DNA of 10,838 nt from a bacterium. GTDB taxonomy: Bacteria > Krumholzibacteriota > Krumholzibacteriia > LZORAL124-64-63. The stretch is from positions 1 to 10,838 of the forward strand of contig DAOVZQ010000028.1 in assembly GCA_030635025.1 (NCBI GenBank). The letters run 5' to 3'. Shown here in pieces: positions 1-8,238 of the stretch. The position numbers were made by a program, and so were the translations under genes. Each line of letters opens with the position of its first letter. Position 1 is the first letter of the stretch. A model generated the notes under the pieces. It was not told the DNA's origin. It ran no database searches and was given only the letters and a program-made list of their open reading frames with translations.

Positions 1-37
1 AGAAGAAAAAGAGAAAGAGGCCGAGCCGGTCAAGTAG
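1..37 (+). CDS. C-terminal end of an unidentified upstream gene (partial)
   Basis: Only the last 11 complete codons and a TAG stop (35-37) are present; codons begin at position 2 and read EEKEKEAEPVK. The frame is inferred from the clean end and the following gap. The tail is rich in Glu and Lys and looks like a flexible, soluble C-terminus. By operon position it could be another nuo gene (nuoC or nuoD), but NuoD proteins normally end in a conserved short stretch close to Gly-Glu-(Ile/Val)-Asp-Arg, which is not seen here. The product cannot be named from this fragment. Confidence 0.5.
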   Translation, partial: EEKEKEAEPVK

Positions 38-63
38 CTTGCATCGTCGCTCGGGAATTCCAG

Positions 64-87
64 ATGACCGGATATGACAGAGGTCAT
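64..87. repeat. Short inverted repeat upstream of nuoE
   Basis: ATGACC at 64-69 and GGTCAT at 82-87 form a perfect 6-bp inverted repeat with a 12-base spacer, in the only intergenic gap over 25 bases. It ends five bases before the nuoE ribosome binding site. It could be a weak hairpin, an operator half-site pair or chance; a 6-bp match alone is not strong. No clear -35/-10 promoter pair is seen in the gap. Confidence 0.25.
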
Positions 88-91
88 TGCC

Positions 92-97
92 GGGGAG
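92..97 (+). promoter_or_regulatory. Ribosome binding site of nuoE
   Basis: GGGGAG lies 8 bases before the ATG at 106. This favours that start over the in-frame ATG at 133 (codon 10), which has no comparable purine-rich site. Confidence 0.65.
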
Positions 98-105
98 CTT
101 GATCG

Positions 106-675
106 ATGAGCGACACGAAAGGAACCGGCGACATGAGCGCACAGGCGGCCGGGGCCAAGGGTTTCTTCCTGCCGGGAGAGGACCAGGAGGCCTTTGCGAA
201 GATCGTCGAGAAGTACCCGACCAAACGAAGCGCCCTGATGCCCACACTGTGGCTCATCCAGGACCGTCACGGCTACATATCCGACGAGGCCGTGACCTGG
301 ACGGCGGAACAACTGGAGGTGTCCGAGGCCAAGGTCCGCGAGATCATCTCCTTCTACTTCATGTACCGGGACACCCCCCAGGCCAAGTATGTGCTGCAGG
401 TCTGTCACAACATCAGCTGCCACATCATGGGGTCGCGTTCGCTTATCGCCCATATGGAGAAGAAGCTCGGTGTCCGCAGAAACGAGACGACTCCCGACGG
501 CATGTTCGCCCTCGAAGGTGTGGAATGTCTCGGCGCTTGCGGCATGGGACCCTGCATGCAGGTCGGTAAGCATCTCTACGAGCATCTGACGCCCGAGAAG
601 GCTGACGAGATCCTGGACGGCATGCGTCGGGGCGAGTTGCTGCCGGCCGACACGGACCGGGATCTGGAGGACTAG
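106..675 (+). CDS. nuoE: NADH-quinone oxidoreductase subunit E (NuoE, 2Fe-2S subunit)
   Basis: NuoE is the 24-kDa-type thioredoxin-fold subunit of the peripheral NADH dehydrogenase module of complex I; it pairs with NuoF and carries the off-pathway 2Fe-2S cluster N1a. The 189-residue protein has the typical layout: a helical N-terminal part (about 25-90, with REIISFYFMY at 78-87), then the cluster domain. The four expected ligands are visible as Cys100-x4-Cys105 (VCHNISC) and Cys141-x3-Cys145 (ECLGAC). An extra Cys150 follows, in GMGPCMQVG. The protein is slightly longer than E. coli NuoE (about 166 residues) because of the N-terminus. The ATG at 106 is chosen for its GGGGAG site; an ATG at codon 10 is the alternative. 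The gene ends one base before nuoF, suggesting coupled translation. Family assignment is secure; assembly into complex I is inferred from the neighbours. Confidence 0.97.
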   Translation: MSDTKGTGDMSAQAAGAKGFFLPGEDQEAFAKIVEKYPTKRSALMPTLWLIQDRHGYISDEAVTWTAEQLEVSEAKVREIISFYFMYRDTPQAKYVLQVCHNISCHIMGSRSLIAHMEKKLGVRRNETTPDGMFALEGVECLGACGMGPCMQVGKHLYEHLTPEKADEILDGMRRGELLPADTDRDLED

Positions 676-676
676 G

Positions 677-1981
677 ATGAACCGCGACGACTACCGGATA
701 CTGTCGAAACGCTTCGGGACGAAGGACGGGCACAAGCTGTCGGTCTACGAGTCCCAGGGCGGCTACCAGGCGTTGCGCAAGGCCGTCGGAGATCTGGGAC
801 CGGCCAAGGTGACCGAACTGGTCAAGGAGTCGGGACTGCGCGGCCGCGGCGGCGCGGGCTTCCCGGCCGGCGTCAAGTGGGGCTTCGTGCCCAAGGATGC
901 CGACACGGTCTACTTCATGGTCAACGCCGATGAATCCGAGCCGGGCACCTTCAAGGACCGCTTTCTGCTCGACTACGATCCCCACGCCGTGATCGAGGGC
1001 TCGATCATCTCGTCCTTCGCGGTCAACGCCTGCCTGTGCGTGATCTATATACGCGGCGAGTTCGGCTGGCTGATCGACCGTACGCAGAAGGCAGTAGACG
1101 AAGCCTACGCCGCGGGTTTCCTGGGCGAAAACATATTGGGCAGCGGCTACAAGCTGGACATGATCGTCCACAAGGGCGCCGGCGCCTACATCTGTGGTGA
1201 GGAAACGGGCCTGATCAACTCGGTGACGGGTCGCAAGGGACAGCCCCTGATCAAGCCGCCGTTCCCCGCTGTCTCGGGTTTTCTGGGTAAGCCGACCATT
1301 GTGAACAACGTGGAAACGGTTGCTTCGGTCCCCTTCATATTGAATGAGGGCGTAGAGGCGTATCGCGCCCACGGCACCGAAAAATCAGCCGGCACAAAGC
1401 TCTTCAGCGTAAGCGGCCCTGTGCGCAACCCCGGGGTACACGAGATCCCGCTGGGCTTGCCGTTCCGCGATTTCTTCAACGACTGGCTCGGCGGCATGGC
1501 CGAGGGCGAAGAGCTCAAGGCCGTCATCATGGGCGGCTCCTCGGTGCCGGTTCTGACGGCCGAAGAGGCCATGAATACGCGCCTCGACTACGAATCGTTG
1601 GCGGAGGCGGGCACCATGCTTGGTTCCGGCGGCATGATCATCATCCCCGCGCGTTGCGATATGGTAGAGCTGATCCAGGTGCTCATGCACTTCTACTGGG
1701 ATGAGTCCTGCGGGCAGTGCACGCCCTGCCGCGAGGGCACGGGCTGGCTGCACCGGATCGTGCGACGCCTGCGACGCGGCGAAGGGACACTGGAAGATAT
1801 CGATCTGCTGGACAAGGTTTGCGGCGGTATGGCCGGGCTGACGATCTGCCCGCTGGCCGATGCGGCCGTCATGCCCATGCAGAGTTTCCTGCAGAGATTC
1901 CGCGCCGAATTCGAGGCGTTGGTACACGACAGCAAGCAGCCGGGACCGGCCTCGCGCTGGGCGCGCGAGTTCAGGAGTTGA
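677..1981 (+). CDS. nuoF: NADH-quinone oxidoreductase subunit F (NuoF, NADH- and FMN-binding)
   Basis: NuoF is the 51-kDa-type subunit that oxidises NADH through FMN and passes electrons to the 4Fe-4S cluster N3. In this 434-residue protein the glycine-rich FMN/NADH loop GRGGAGFPAG is at 56-65, followed by KWGF at 67-70. The second nucleotide-binding segment, GAGAYICGEE, is at 167-176. KPPFPA (193-198) and VNNVET (209-214) are also typical. The cluster ligands are Cys345-x2-Cys348-x2-Cys351 (SCGQCTPC) and Cys391 (TICPLADA). Length fits the family (about 430-445). A GGAGG site at 666-670 sits in the end of nuoE, 6 bases before the ATG. One oddity: the widely conserved Pro-Arg before KPPFPA is Pro-Leu here (190-191). 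HoxF and HndC-type hydrogenase or dehydrogenase subunits share this fold, but the flanking nuoE, G, H and I genes identify it as complex I. Confidence 0.98.
   Translation: MNRDDYRILSKRFGTKDGHKLSVYESQGGYQALRKAVGDLGPAKVTELVKESGLRGRGGAGFPAGVKWGFVPKDADTVYFMVNADESEPGTFKDRFLLDYDPHAVIEGSIISSFAVNACLCVIYIRGEFGWLIDRTQKAVDEAYAAGFLGENILGSGYKLDMIVHKGAGAYICGEETGLINSVTGRKGQPLIKPPFPAVSGFLGKPTIVNNVETVASVPFILNEGVEAYRAHGTEKSAGTKLFSVSGPVRNPGVHEIPLGLPFRDFFNDWLGGMAEGEELKAVIMGGSSVPVLTAEEAMNTRLDYESLAEAGTMLGSGGMIIIPARCDMVELIQVLMHFYWDESCGQCTPCREGTGWLHRIVRRLRRGEGTLEDIDLLDKVCGGMAGLTICPLADAAVMPMQSFLQRFRAEFEALVHDSKQPGPASRWAREFRS
1973..1977 (+). promoter_or_regulatory. Ribosome binding site that fixes the nuoG start
   Basis: AGGAG lies within the last codons of nuoF, 8 bases before the ATG at 1986. 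It supports that start over the longer open frame reaching back to 1860, whose extra 42 codons overlap nuoF and do not resemble NuoG. Confidence 0.75.
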
Positions 1982-1985
1982 CGCC

Positions 1986-3539
1986 ATGGTCAAGTTGACG
2001 ATCGACGGCCAGGAACTGGAATTTACCGAGGGGACCTCTCTCTTCGACGCCTGTCGTGAGGCCCGCGGTGAGGCCCTGCCGCACTTCTGTTACCACCCCG
2101 ATCTGCCCATTGCGGGCGTGTGCCGCCTTTGCCAGGTGGAGATCGAGGGGATGCCCAAACTCACCATCGCCTGCAACACGACGGTGCGCGACGGTATGGT
2201 CGTGTTCACCCGTAACGAGCGGGTCCGCAAGGCGGCCCAGCAGACCTTGGAAATGCATCTGATCAATCATCCCGTGGACTGTCCCATCTGTGATCAGGCC
2301 GGCGAGTGCGGTCTGCAGAACCAGTACATGGAGTACGGTCTCTACGAGTCAGAGGTGGAGAAGGGCGACAAGGTCACCAAGGCCAAGGCCCAGGTCATCG
2401 GTCCGCATGTGATTCTGGACACGGAACGGTGCGTCCTCTGTACCCGCTGCGTGCGCTTCTGCGATCATGTGACCGGCACGGGCGAGCTCGGCATCTTCAA
2501 TCGCGGGGATCGGGCCGAGGTGGGTATTGCACCCGGCAAGGAACTGAACAACAACTACAGCCTGAACACCGTCGACATCTGCCCGGTCGGTGCGTTAACC
2601 AGCCGCGACTTCCGCTTCAAGAAGCGTGTGTGGCTGTTGAAGAGCACCCAGACGATCTGTCCGGGATGTGCGACGGGATGCAATATCCGCGTCGATCACG
2701 AGGCCGATCGAATCTTCCGCATCAAGCCCAGGCTCAACGCCGATGTCAACGGTCGCTGGATGTGCGACTTCGGCCGTTTGGAGTATCGCCGGGTGCATGC
2801 CGAGAGTCGGCTCGACGCCCCCTTGTTGGCTGATGGCGACCGACAGCGTGAAGCGTCCTGGGATCAGGTATGGTCGCGGCTCGATGCGCTTGGCGGCAAG
2901 GGCCTGTTCGTGGTGTCGCCATGGCAGACGCTCGAGGAAATGGATCTTTTCAAAGGGCTTGGTGGCGGAAACACAGTCGTGTCCGGACCGTCGGAGTCCG
3001 GTCGAGGTGACGGCGACGAGATCCTTTTGTCGACCGATCGCACACCGAATCGAAAGTCTCTGGCCTGGTTGGGAATCGACGAGTTGGCGGGGGATGAGTT
3101 GGCCGCGAGGGCCCGTGCCGCCGATGGCGTCGTCGTGGTATACGGCGGTGACCCGGTGGGTGAGGTGCCGGCCTTCGCAGAGGCCGTTGCCGGCAAGACC
3201 CTGGTTTACCTCGGCACGCACCGCAACGCGACCTCGGATGCCGCGCAGGTGGTTGTACCCACGAGTGCGTGGGCAGAGCGGGATGGAATATTCGTCAATG
3301 CAAAGGGACGTCTGCAATTGATCCGTCGCGTCGTTGCGCGGCCCGGTGAAGCGCGTGAAGACTGGCGATTCCTGGCCGACTGGCAAGGGCGGACCGACGA
3401 TCAGACGCAGCCTGCGGGACTCCCCGAACTCCGTCGTGGCGTTGCTGAGCGCGTTGCGGCTCTGAACGGACAAGACCTCAACACGATCGGCGCGTCCGGA
3501 TCGGCAGTTGCCGAAGCGGACACCGGAGGTGATGCCTGA
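1986..3539 (+). CDS. nuoG: NADH-quinone oxidoreductase subunit G (NuoG), compact form with N7 ligands
   Basis: NuoG is the large iron-sulfur subunit that carries electrons from NuoF/E towards NuoI. The start at 1986 gives 517 residues beginning with a ferredoxin-like 2Fe-2S domain: Cys35, Cys46, Cys49, Cys63 (cluster N1b). Next come the His-type 4Fe-4S site His95, Cys99, Cys102, Cys108 (N5) and a site with Cys149, Cys152, Cys155 and Cys199 (N4). A further motif Cys225-x2-Cys228-x3-Cys232-x27-Cys260 (CPGCATGC then WMCDFG) matches the ligands of cluster N7, which only some bacterial NuoG proteins keep. The remaining 255 or so residues are a reduced molybdopterin-oxidoreductase-like domain ending in VVVPTSAWAERDG and FVNAKGRLQ. 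E. coli NuoG has about 900 residues, so this domain is strongly shortened, but no break in the frame is seen. Its stop overlaps the nuoH start by one base. Confidence 0.97.
   Translation: MVKLTIDGQELEFTEGTSLFDACREARGEALPHFCYHPDLPIAGVCRLCQVEIEGMPKLTIACNTTVRDGMVVFTRNERVRKAAQQTLEMHLINHPVDCPICDQAGECGLQNQYMEYGLYESEVEKGDKVTKAKAQVIGPHVILDTERCVLCTRCVRFCDHVTGTGELGIFNRGDRAEVGIAPGKELNNNYSLNTVDICPVGALTSRDFRFKKRVWLLKSTQTICPGCATGCNIRVDHEADRIFRIKPRLNADVNGRWMCDFGRLEYRRVHAESRLDAPLLADGDRQREASWDQVWSRLDALGGKGLFVVSPWQTLEEMDLFKGLGGGNTVVSGPSESGRGDGDEILLSTDRTPNRKSLAWLGIDELAGDELAARARAADGVVVVYGGDPVGEVPAFAEAVAGKTLVYLGTHRNATSDAAQVVVPTSAWAERDGIFVNAKGRLQLIRRVVARPGEAREDWRFLADWQGRTDDQTQPAGLPELRRGVAERVAALNGQDLNTIGASGSAVAEADTGGDA
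3525..3530 (+). promoter_or_regulatory. Ribosome binding site of nuoH inside nuoG
   Basis: GGAGGT, continuing as GAT, is a strong anti-Shine-Dalgarno match within the last codons of nuoG, 8 bases before the ATG at 3539. With the TGATG stop/start overlap it indicates translational coupling of nuoG and nuoH. Confidence 0.75.
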
Positions 3540-4810
3540 TGGATCTCCTGGTGACGACTTTCCTGAAGATCGTCTTCATGCTGGTCCTGGTCATCGGCCT
3601 GGTGCCGGTGTTGATCTGGGCGGAGCGCAAGGGCTCGGCCATGATCCAGGATCGTATCGGACCCAATCGCGCGAGTGTGGCCGGGATCAGGTTGGGCGGT
3701 TTGGTCCACCCCATCGCCGACGTGATGAAGCTGCTTTTCAAGGAAGACGTGCGGCCCGCGAACGTGCACGGCTTCTTCTATGCGTTGGCGCCGTTCGTGG
3801 TGTTCTTCGTGGCACTGCTGACCTACGCGGTCATTCCCTTCGGCGACTATCTGGAGATCGGCGGCAAGCGGATTCCCCTGGTGGTGGCTGATCTGAATGT
3901 GGGCATCCTCTACGTCCTCGCCATAGCCAGCCTCGGCACGTACGGCGTCGTGATGGCCGGCTGGGCGTCCAATAACAAATACGCCTTCCTGGGCGCCATG
4001 CGTTCGACATCCCAGATGATCAGCTACGAGATCAGCATGGGGTTGTCGATCATGGGTCTGCTGCTGATCTTCGAGTCCCTGCGCTTGACCGACATCGTGG
4101 CGGGACAGGGCGACCTGATCCTGGGGTTCCTACCCAAGTGGGGCGTGGTTATCCAGCCGGTGGGGGCGTTGCTCTTCATCACGGCGATCTTCGCCGAAAC
4201 CAACCGGACGCCCTTCGACCTGCCCGAGGGCGAGTCGGAGTTGGTCTGCGGCTATCACGTCGAATACAGCTCCATGAAGTTCGCGCTCTTTTATATGGCG
4301 GAGTACGCCAACCTGGTTATAGGGGCCGCACTGATCGCGACGCTTTTCTTCGGGGGTTGGAACATCCCCTGGCTCTCGCGTGGCATTATCGAGGGCAACG
4401 CGGGGACCCTGTTGCCGCTGGCGATGATTCTTCAGGCCCTGTTCGCGGGTGTCGTCGCGCTGCTCTTTTTCCGACGCTCGGTCCGCGAGCGCAACAAGTT
4501 CGGCGATGCGCGGGACCGTGAGCCCGGTTTCCTGGGCACCGTCTTCGCGTTGATGTGCGCCGGCTCGCTGGCGGGCTTCGCCCTGCAGCCCTGGAACGTA
4601 GGGCCGCAGGCCGCGTCGGTCTTCGCCACCCTTCTGCAGGTGGGGGCGTTCGTGGGGAAGGTTGTTTTCTTCTGCTGGCTGTTCGTCTGGGTCCGCTGGA
4701 CGCTGCCGCGATTCCGGTATGATCAGCTCATGAACCTGGGGTGGAAGATCATGCTTCCGATCGCCCTGGCGAACCTGGTGATTACGGCGGTCTGGGTCGC
4801 CCTGATCTAG
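3539..4810 (+). CDS. nuoH: NADH-quinone oxidoreductase subunit H (NuoH), enlarged
   Basis: NuoH (ND1 homologue) is the membrane subunit that forms the entrance to the quinone chamber and joins the peripheral arm to the membrane arm. Family signatures are clear: AERKGSAMIQDRIGPNRA (28-45), SQMISYEISMG (158-168), the loop from Glu220 to Val236 (ETNRTPFDLPEGESELV) and GYHVEYSSMKFALFYMAEY (238-256). The C-terminal signature WTLPRFRYDQLM is at 387-398. The protein has 423 residues, whereas typical NuoH has about 320-350 and eight membrane helices. The excess is an insertion of roughly 80 residues at about 282-365, between the FFGGWNIPWL segment and the penultimate helix. It contains two extra hydrophobic stretches (about 290-311 and 331-350) joined by a charged loop (RRSVRERNKFGDARDREPG). 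The gene starts in the nuoG stop codon (TGATG). NuoI follows after 15 bases. Confidence 0.97.
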   Translation: MDLLVTTFLKIVFMLVLVIGLVPVLIWAERKGSAMIQDRIGPNRASVAGIRLGGLVHPIADVMKLLFKEDVRPANVHGFFYALAPFVVFFVALLTYAVIPFGDYLEIGGKRIPLVVADLNVGILYVLAIASLGTYGVVMAGWASNNKYAFLGAMRSTSQMISYEISMGLSIMGLLLIFESLRLTDIVAGQGDLILGFLPKWGVVIQPVGALLFITAIFAETNRTPFDLPEGESELVCGYHVEYSSMKFALFYMAEYANLVIGAALIATLFFGGWNIPWLSRGIIEGNAGTLLPLAMILQALFAGVVALLFFRRSVRERNKFGDARDREPGFLGTVFALMCAGSLAGFALQPWNVGPQAASVFATLLQVGAFVGKVVFFCWLFVWVRWTLPRFRYDQLMNLGWKIMLPIALANLVITAVWVALI

Positions 4811-4825
4811 AGAAGGTACGAGGCT

Positions 4826-5329
4826 ATGAGGACGAACGGTAAACAGCACGGCTACGGCGCGGAGATGAACTTCCGCGAGCGCCTCTATGTGGGGGAGGTG
4901 TTCCGCGGGCTCTGGATCACCATCAAGCATCTGGTGCGGAACATCTTCTACATGAAGGACATGCCCACCGTCCAGTATCCGGAGGTGAAGCCGCAGTACA
5001 GCGATCGCTTCCGCGGTCGGCATCGCCTCATGCAGCGTGACGACGGCTCGCCCCGGTGCGTCGCCTGCATGATGTGCAGCACGGCCTGTCCGGCCGACTG
5101 CATTCACATCACCGCGGCCGAACATCCCGATCCGACGATCGAGAAGTTCCCCGAGAAATTCGACATCGACCTGTTGCGCTGCGTTTATTGCGGCCTGTGC
5201 GAGGAAGCCTGCCCGTGCGACGCGATCCGCATGGACACGGGCATCTATGAGATCGTGGCGGACAGTCGGGATAAATTCTTCGTGAACAAGGAATTCCTGC
5301 TGAACGACGAGACGAACGGGACCCTCTGA
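4826..5329 (+). CDS. nuoI: NADH-quinone oxidoreductase subunit I (NuoI, 2 x 4Fe-4S)
   Basis: NuoI is the ferredoxin-like subunit whose clusters N6a and N6b bridge NuoG to the terminal cluster in NuoB, close to the membrane. In this 167-residue protein the two motifs are CVACMMCSTACP (Cys78, 81, 84, 88) and CVYCGLCEEACP (Cys119, 122, 125, 129). As in other 8Fe ferredoxins, the fourth Cys of each motif is expected to serve the other cluster. Two extra cysteines, Cys92 and Cys131, lie just after the motifs. The N-terminal amphipathic part (about 19-45, GLWITIKHLVRNIF) is typical for contact with NuoH and the membrane surface. The ATG at 4826 follows GAAGG (4812-4816); an internal ATG at codon 14 (4865) is possible, since family similarity begins near MNFRERLYVGEVFRG. 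Confidence 0.96.
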   Translation: MRTNGKQHGYGAEMNFRERLYVGEVFRGLWITIKHLVRNIFYMKDMPTVQYPEVKPQYSDRFRGRHRLMQRDDGSPRCVACMMCSTACPADCIHITAAEHPDPTIEKFPEKFDIDLLRCVYCGLCEEACPCDAIRMDTGIYEIVADSRDKFFVNKEFLLNDETNGTL

Positions 5330-5335
5330 CGGTTC

Positions 5336-5341
5336 GGGAGG
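5336..5341 (+). promoter_or_regulatory. Ribosome binding site supporting the GTG start of nuoJ
   Basis: GGGAGG lies 9 bases before the GTG at 5351 in the 21-base nuoI-nuoJ gap. It makes GTG the most likely start of nuoJ. Confidence 0.65.
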
Positions 5342-5350
5342 CTTGCAGAC

Positions 5351-5866
5351 GTGGAGACCTTTCTTTTCTATCTCTTCGCCGGACTGATGCTCGGATCGGC
5401 GGTGATGACGATCTCGAGTCGGAGCGCCGTATCCGCCGCCGTGTGGCTGATCTTCAGCTTCGTCAACGCGGCCGGCGTTTTCGCACTGCTTGCGGCGCCT
5501 TTTCTCGCCATTTTGCAGATCCTCATCTACGCCGGCGCCATCATGGTCCTGTTCCTCTTCGTGATCATGATGCTGCAGGGCCCCGTGCTGCCGGCCGAAC
5601 GCGAACGGCGTAGCCTCTGGAAGATCCTGCTTCTCGGTGCGCCCGCCGCCGCCATCGCGGTGACCCTGATAAGCTGGCTGTCGCAAAGCGGGTTGACGGC
5701 CTTCGCCGTGGCCGCTCCCGAGACCGCCGGTACGGCCGAACGTGTGGCCGAGCTTCTGCTCAACCGGTATCTGCTGGCCTTCGAACTTATTTCCATCGTC
5801 CTGCTGGTGGCCATCATCGGTGCCTTGGCTCTGGGGCGTAAGGAGGAGGATCTGCCGTGGCAATAG
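5351..5866 (+). CDS. nuoJ: NADH-quinone oxidoreductase subunit J (NuoJ)
   Basis: NuoJ (ND6 homologue) is a small membrane subunit of complex I; its third helix is thought to take part in linking quinone reduction to proton movement. The 171-residue product is mostly hydrophobic with about five membrane segments: roughly 3-20, 27-47, 52-75, 91-110 and 139-161. The best family signature is LQILIYAGAIMVLFLFVIMM at 55-74, the conserved helix with a pi-bulge in structures of the family. Length matches E. coli NuoJ (about 184). The start is a GTG with a GGGAGG site upstream. The last codons contain the nuoK ribosome binding site and overlap nuoK by 10 bases, so the two are probably translated together. 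Confidence 0.95.
   Translation: METFLFYLFAGLMLGSAVMTISSRSAVSAAVWLIFSFVNAAGVFALLAAPFLAILQILIYAGAIMVLFLFVIMMLQGPVLPAERERRSLWKILLLGAPAAAIAVTLISWLSQSGLTAFAVAAPETAGTAERVAELLLNRYLLAFELISIVLLVAIIGALALGRKEEDLPWQ
5841..5850 (+). promoter_or_regulatory. Very strong ribosome binding site of nuoK inside nuoJ
   Basis: AGGAGGAGGA, within the last codons of nuoJ, ends 6 bases before the GTG start of nuoK. It is the strongest purine run in the window and supports that start codon, which overlaps nuoJ. Confidence 0.75.
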
Positions 5867-6162
5867 GACTGACCCATTACCTGATACTCGCGGCGGCCAT
5901 GTTCCTGGTGGGAATGGTCGGTGTGGCCACGCGTCGCAACAGCCTGATCATGCTCATGAGCATCGAGATCATGCTGTGCGGTGTGAACGTCGTTTTCGCC
6001 GCCTACTCGCGCGTACACGGCGATCTTTCGGGACACGTCTTCGTACTGATGAATTTCGCCGTGGCGGCCGCCGAAGCCGCCATCGGTCTGGCGATACTGG
6101 TGGAGATCTACCGCCTGCGCCGGACGGTGAATGTGGACGAACTCAAGACCCTCATGGAGTAG
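5857..6162 (+). CDS. nuoK: NADH-quinone oxidoreductase subunit K (NuoK)
   Basis: NuoK (ND4L homologue, related to MrpC) is a three-helix membrane subunit of the proton-translocating arm. The 101-residue length is typical (about 100). Hydrophobic segments run at about 7-23, 29-49 and 61-85. The two membrane glutamates essential in E. coli (Glu36 and Glu72) correspond to Glu37 in MSIEIMLCGVN and Glu73 in VAAAEAAIGLAI. The start is GTG, giving MAIGLTHYLI, directly behind a very strong ribosome binding site and overlapping the nuoJ end by 10 bases. The TAG stop lies 3 bases before the nuoL start, and its last codons hold the nuoL ribosome binding site. Confidence 0.96.
   Translation: MAIGLTHYLILAAAMFLVGMVGVATRRNSLIMLMSIEIMLCGVNVVFAAYSRVHGDLSGHVFVLMNFAVAAAEAAIGLAILVEIYRLRRTVNVDELKTLME
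6156..6159 (+). promoter_or_regulatory. Ribosome binding site supporting a TTG start for nuoL
   Basis: GGAG in the last nuoK codons lies 6 bases before the TTG at 6166. No ATG lies nearby in frame; the GTG at 6181 (codon 6) is the other candidate but lacks a similar site. Confidence 0.55.
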
Positions 6163-6165
6163 ATT

Positions 6166-8225
<2,060 letters not shown>

Positions 8226-8226
<1 letters not shown>

Positions 8227-8232
8227 GGGGAG
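8226..8232 (+). promoter_or_regulatory. Ribosome binding site supporting the GTG start of nuoM
   Basis: GGGGGAG begins at the last base of the nuoL stop codon and ends 6 bases before the GTG at 8239. It supports GTG as the nuoM start; the protein then begins MSFITDHILSWVTFVPLAG, as expected for the family. Confidence 0.65.
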
Positions 8233-8238
8233 ACGGTT

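Noticed and set aside
1860..1985. Longer NuoG starting at an upstream in-frame ATG
   Set aside because: The extra 42 residues overlap the nuoF end and do not resemble NuoG. The ATG at 1986 has a ribosome binding site, and the family N-terminus starts there.
106..3539. A hydrogenase or formate dehydrogenase diaphorase module instead of complex I
   Set aside because: NuoE/F/G-like subunits occur in such enzymes, but here they are followed directly by nuoH, I, J, K, L, M and N, and no hydrogenase or formate dehydrogenase catalytic motif is present.
4130..5863. Long reverse-strand open frame (577 codons) opposite nuoH, nuoI and nuoJ
   Set aside because: It lies opposite three clear nuo genes. 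The product is rich in His, Gln, Asp, Glu and Gly with no domain, which is typical of the antisense of GC-rich membrane-protein genes.
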